A program made the position numbers and the translations under genes. The notes below the pieces were generated by a model. That model ran no database searches. It saw only the letters and a program-made list of their open reading frames with translations, and was not told the origin of the DNA. From Schizochytrium sp. TIO01 (taxonomy: Eukaryota; Sar; Bigyra; Thraustochytrida; Thraustochytriidae), in contig SMSO01000037.1 in the NCBI GenBank assembly GCA_004764695.1, positions 666,247 through 730,246 on the forward strand: a stretch of 64,000 nt of DNA, in the 5' to 3' direction. The number at the start of each line of letters is the position of its first letter. The first letter of the stretch is position 1. Of this stretch, positions 63,559 to 64,000 are shown one piece after another.

Positions 63559-64000
63559 TCAACGTCCGAAAAGTAGTACTGCATCTTGGGTAGAGCTTGG
63601 GTGAGATTCGATCTGCAAATCTCGTAGAAACCGAGCAAAATTACCCTCAAACTCAGATGGCCAGTTCACTAAAATTGGTCCCCCCCCGCGACATAGGGAT
63701 ATGAGAATACGAAGACAGTGGAAATGAAGGTCAACTGATACAGAGTGAAGGACGCCAAGACAAACCACCGCGTCGAAAGATTTATAAGGAAACTTTGTAA
63801 AAATTTCTGCAAGATTCGCATGCACAAACCCTGCACGTTCAAGTTCATCCTCTTCCTCCACACCAAAGGCTGCTGCAGCTTTCTCCAAGGTCGTTGCCGA
63901 CACATCAGCACTAGTTACATCGTAGGTTAGACTGCTTAAAGCAGCTCTTACAGGTGCATGCGGTCCACATCCCATTTCTAGTACCTTCATCCTCTGATCA
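63559..64000 (-). CDS. Class I SAM-dependent methyltransferase, 5' end beyond the window
   Basis: On the minus strand the frame is open to base 64000; the ATG at 63990 is probably internal because DQRMKVLEMGCG reads through it and class I enzymes have sequence before motif I. Motif I is VLEMGCGPHAP (SAM-binding glycine loop); motif II-like VTSADVS with an acidic residue follows about 18 residues later; SFDAVVCLGVLHSVS is motif IV with the post-motif helix; GGGPILVNWP is the later strand. The visible part is about 143 residues, ending in a TAG-type stop at 63559-63561. The substrate cannot be told from this fragment. Confidence 0.75.
   Translation of the reverse strand, partial: DQRMKVLEMGCGPHAPVRAALSSLTYDVTSADVSATTLEKAAAAFGVEEEDELERAGFVHANLAEIFTKFPYKSFDAVVCLGVLHSVSVDLHFHCLRILISLCRGGGPILVNWPSEFEGNFARFLRDLQIESHPSSTQDAVLLFGR

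Overview
The window looks like nuclear DNA of a protist with few introns, probably a flagellate. A labyrinthulomycete/thraustochytrid or related stramenopile is my best guess, but the sequence does not prove it. The evidence is a set of eukaryote-only genes (a Rab3-GAP regulatory subunit, RNA polymerase III subunit RPC6, an F-box protein, a multipass PAS membrane protein, a PG-rich-repeat axonemal-type protein and an IF-2 with a mitochondrial-type leader). Most are long uninterrupted reading frames. One short GT-AG intron is visible, TAA, TAG and TGA all serve as stops, and most chosen starts have a purine (usually A) at -3.

Layout. 1-3969: RAB3GAP2-like gene, open at the left edge. 3970-21769: a gene desert of almost 18 kb, full of microsatellites, interrupted only by an IS607-family transposon (about 10829-12957, minus strand) with a serine recombinase (TnpA) and a TnpB/Fanzor-type RNA-guided nuclease. 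21770-24010: glutamine-rich AP2/ERF-domain protein. 25700-29424: one large gene (UBC-like, F-box, Tudor-like, ubiquitin-like ends) split by a 1-nt frameshift in a CAA/CAG tract. 30760-35469: multipass PAS membrane protein with a likely frameshifted C-terminus. About 36086-36990: a second, internally deleted relic of the same IS607/Fanzor element on the plus strand. 37380-38383: two-exon PG-rich-repeat protein. 40531-43524: mitochondrial-type IF-2. 44490-45491 (minus): RPC6. 45492-60367: a second desert of almost 15 kb with the most extreme tandem repeats, including 28 perfect copies of a 10-bp A-tract unit and about 39 copies of GTTT. 60368-62026: GltS-type Na+/glutamate symporter. 63559-64000 (minus): methyltransferase fragment cut by the right edge.

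The host genes do not form a pathway; they are independent housekeeping or regulatory genes. The one multi-part system is the transposon. TnpA would move it, the Fanzor-type protein would be its RNA-guided endonuclease, and the segment just 3' of the nuclease stop carries short hairpins and a terminal inverted motif shared with the relic copy 25 kb away. That segment is the best candidate for the guide-RNA scaffold and right end. Having two copies in one window lets the element ends be estimated by comparison.
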